A stretch of DNA of 5,933 nt from PALSA-660 sp036508075. GTDB lineage: Bacteria > Actinomycetota > Coriobacteriia > Anaerosomatales > PALSA-660. The stretch's first letter is position 1. Each line of letters begins with the position of its first letter. The notes beneath the pieces are model-generated. The model was not told the DNA's origin. It ran no database searches and saw nothing but the letters and a program-made list of their open reading frames with translations. This document shows positions 4,429-5,933 of this stretch, piece after piece. Location: contig DATCIA010000089.1 in assembly GCA_036508075.1 (NCBI GenBank), positions 1 to 5,933 of the forward strand, given 5' to 3'. A program made the position numbers and the translations under genes.

Positions 4429-5933
4429 GTGAGCGAGCGCCTCTTCGACGTCGAACCCCCGGACGAGCGCGTCCGGTTCCTCGCGCTTCTGGCGCCCTTC
4501 GCCGGGTTGGATCCCGCGGAGCTCGAGCGCGTCGCCGCCTCCGTCGAGGAGCGGCTCGTCCCGGCGGGCGAGGCGGTGCTGGTCGAGAGCGGGCTGCCGG
4601 GCACGCAGCTCTACGTCGTGCACGAGGGCACCTTCGAGCTGCTGCACAAGCAGGCCCTGGCGGCCATCATCACGAGCGGCGAGATCTTCGGCCACCCGAC
4701 CCTGCTCACCGGTCTCGCCCCGGAGTTCACGGCGCGGGCGCGCACCGACTCCACCGTCTACTGCATCCCGAAAGACGTCGCCGTCGAACTGCTGAGCCGG
4801 CCCGAAGGAGTGAAGTGGCTGGCGGGCAACCATCGCGAGCGGCTGCTCCAGGCGGCGCGCTCGATGAGCGCCCTGCCCGACGTGCGCACGCGCCCCGTCA
4901 TGGAGGTGGTGCGCAGCGCCCCCGTCTTCTGCGACCCCGACGCCAGGATCCGCGACGCCGCCCAGCTGATGATCGACGAGGGACTCTCCGCCATCCTCGT
5001 GAGCGCCCGCGACGGGCTCGGCATCGTCACCGACGTCGACATGCGCGATAAGGTCGTCGTGGGGGGCGTCTCGCGCGACGCCCCGGTGAGCACGATCATG
5101 ACGACACCGGTCCACACCATCGGCGCCGAGGTGTTCGCGCCCGAGGCCAGCATCGCCATGATGGTCGCGGGCGTGAACCACCTCCCCGTGCTCGACGAGA
5201 CGGGCAAGGTGGTGGGCGTCCTGTCGGCCAGCAACCTGATGACACTCGAGGCGCGCAGTCCCTTCGCGCTGCGCCGCTCGATCCATTCTGCCCGCACCGA
5301 GAAGGACCTGGACGACGCCGCGGCGGACATGCCCAAGCTCTTCCTCGACCTGCTCGACGCCCACCTCGACGCGCCGTCGCTGACACGCGTGCTCACGGTG
5401 CTCTGCGACACCATGACGACGCGTCTCCTCGAGCTCGCCTTCGAGCGGCACGGCGAGCCGCCGGCGCCCTACGCCTGGCTGGTGTTCGGCAGCGGCGCGC
5501 GCAGCGAGCTCACCCTCGCGTCAGACCAAGACAACGGGCTCGCCTACGCCGACACCGACGACCCGGCGGTCGACGAGTCTTTCCGGCTCGTGGCCGAAGA
5601 CGTGAACAGCGGCCTCATCCGCTGCGGCTTCGCCGGCGACCCCCACGGGGTCCTTGCGCGCACGCCCCAGTGGCGCATGTCGCTGTCGAGGTGGCAGGCG
5701 GTCTTCACCGATTGCCTTCAGGGACGCGACCTCGCCCGGATGGCGCGCGCGAGCGTGGCGTTCGACTACCGTCAGGTCGCCGGCGAGCTGCGCGTGGACC
5801 TGGCGCTGACCGACATCATGCGCGAGGCCCCCAGTCACCCGCGCTTCCTCAAGGGCCTGTCGCTGCTGGGCTCGAAGATGCGCGTGCCGCTGGGGTTCCG
5901 GCAGCGGCTCGAAGGGCGCCTCGACATCAAGAA
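4429..5933 (+). CDS. cNMP-binding-like/CBS-pair/DUF294 nucleotidyltransferase protein (3' end outside window)
   Basis: 501 codons are visible and the frame is still open at the window edge; family members usually run to about 600-640 aa. Residues about 17-130 form a cyclic-nucleotide-binding-like domain (FLALLAPFAGL, then PAGEAVLVESG and GEIFGHPTLL). Residues about 153-275 form two CBS motifs (GIVTDVDMRDK, STIMTTPV at 221-228, HLPVLDETGKVVGVLS). Residues about 300-435 form a GlnD-like DUF294 nucleotidyltransferase domain with GSGARSE (354-360) and SDQD (Asp366 and Asp368, candidate metal ligands). From about 470 the DUF294 C-terminal substrate-binding domain begins. It is a presumed cytoplasmic regulator in which ligand-sensing domains control a nucleotidyltransferase; the target is unknown. 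GTG 4429 is chosen because it starts just before the first domain, 8 nt after the previous stop; the GGCGGGG before it is a poorly spaced ribosome site. Such genes often lie near acetate/acyl-CoA genes, which fits the ligase here. Confidence 0.9.
   Translation, partial: MSERLFDVEPPDERVRFLALLAPFAGLDPAELERVAASVEERLVPAGEAVLVESGLPGTQLYVVHEGTFELLHKQALAAIITSGEIFGHPTLLTGLAPEFTARARTDSTVYCIPKDVAVELLSRPEGVKWLAGNHRERLLQAARSMSALPDVRTRPVMEVVRSAPVFCDPDARIRDAAQLMIDEGLSAILVSARDGLGIVTDVDMRDKVVVGGVSRDAPVSTIMTTPVHTIGAEVFAPEASIAMMVAGVNHLPVLDETGKVVGVLSASNLMTLEARSPFALRRSIHSARTEKDLDDAAADMPKLFLDLLDAHLDAPSLTRVLTVLCDTMTTRLLELAFERHGEPPAPYAWLVFGSGARSELTLASDQDNGLAYADTDDPAVDESFRLVAEDVNSGLIRCGFAGDPHGVLARTPQWRMSLSRWQAVFTDCLQGRDLARMARASVAFDYRQVAGELRVDLALTDIMREAPSHPRFLKGLSLLGSKMRVPLGFRQRLEGRLDIK

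Noticed and set aside
4378..5451. Minus-strand open frame (357 codons) opposite the DUF294 gene
   Set aside because: The composition is typical of an antisense shadow, and the plus strand encodes cNMP, CBS and nucleotidyltransferase domains without a break.
1..5933. tRNA, rRNA, CRISPR array, insertion sequence ends or transposase
   Set aside because: None seen: no short regularly spaced repeats, no terminal inverted repeats with target duplications, and no tRNA-like cloverleaf in the spacers. The only repeat is the tandem ligase/spacer duplication, and no transposase lies next to it.

Overview
The window is about two-thirds GC and coding is entirely on the plus strand. It looks like the chromosome of a high-GC bacterium that uses leaderless transcripts, for example Deinococcota or Actinomycetota. 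The sequence alone does not settle the phylum. Supporting signs are strong G/C preference at third codon positions, frequent GTG starts, and three near-identical extended -10 boxes (TGC then MATACT) lying 6-8 nt upstream of a GTG with no Shine-Dalgarno sequence.

Layout: (1) 1-256 is the 3' end of an NDP-forming acyl-CoA ligase gene (copy A). (2) 257-474 is a spacer holding a copied promoter and a 38-codon leaderless small ORF (352-468). (3) 475-2730 is a complete second acyl-CoA ligase (copy B, 751 aa), with the ATP-grasp half first and the CoA-binding half second. Its last 256 bp match copy A at about 96%, and the spacer after it matches the spacer after copy A. (4) 2838-3605 and 3644-4420 are tandem paralogous TIM-barrel metalloenzymes of the sugar phosphate isomerase/endonuclease IV superfamily, each with its own leaderless promoter. 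(5) From 4429 to the window edge runs a cyclic-nucleotide-binding-like, CBS-pair, DUF294 nucleotidyltransferase protein, probably co-transcribed with the second barrel gene.

The main story is a tandem duplication. The stretch 'ligase 3' end, spacer, promoter, first codons of the barrel gene' occurs twice. In the upstream copy, the barrel gene's promoter, GTG start and first few codons are joined to unrelated sequence leading into ligase copy B. The chimera is a leaderless ORF with a CCVC cysteine cluster. Its stop codon lies between the ligase ribosome binding site and the ligase start. This appears to place ligase B under a duplicated barrel-gene promoter with a translated leader, which could give translational coupling or attenuation.

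Functionally, the ligase would interconvert an acyl-CoA plus NDP and phosphate with a free acid plus NTP. DUF294 proteins with cNMP and CBS domains are often found near acetate/acyl-CoA genes, so a carbon/energy-metabolism locus is plausible. The role of the two barrel enzymes is unknown.
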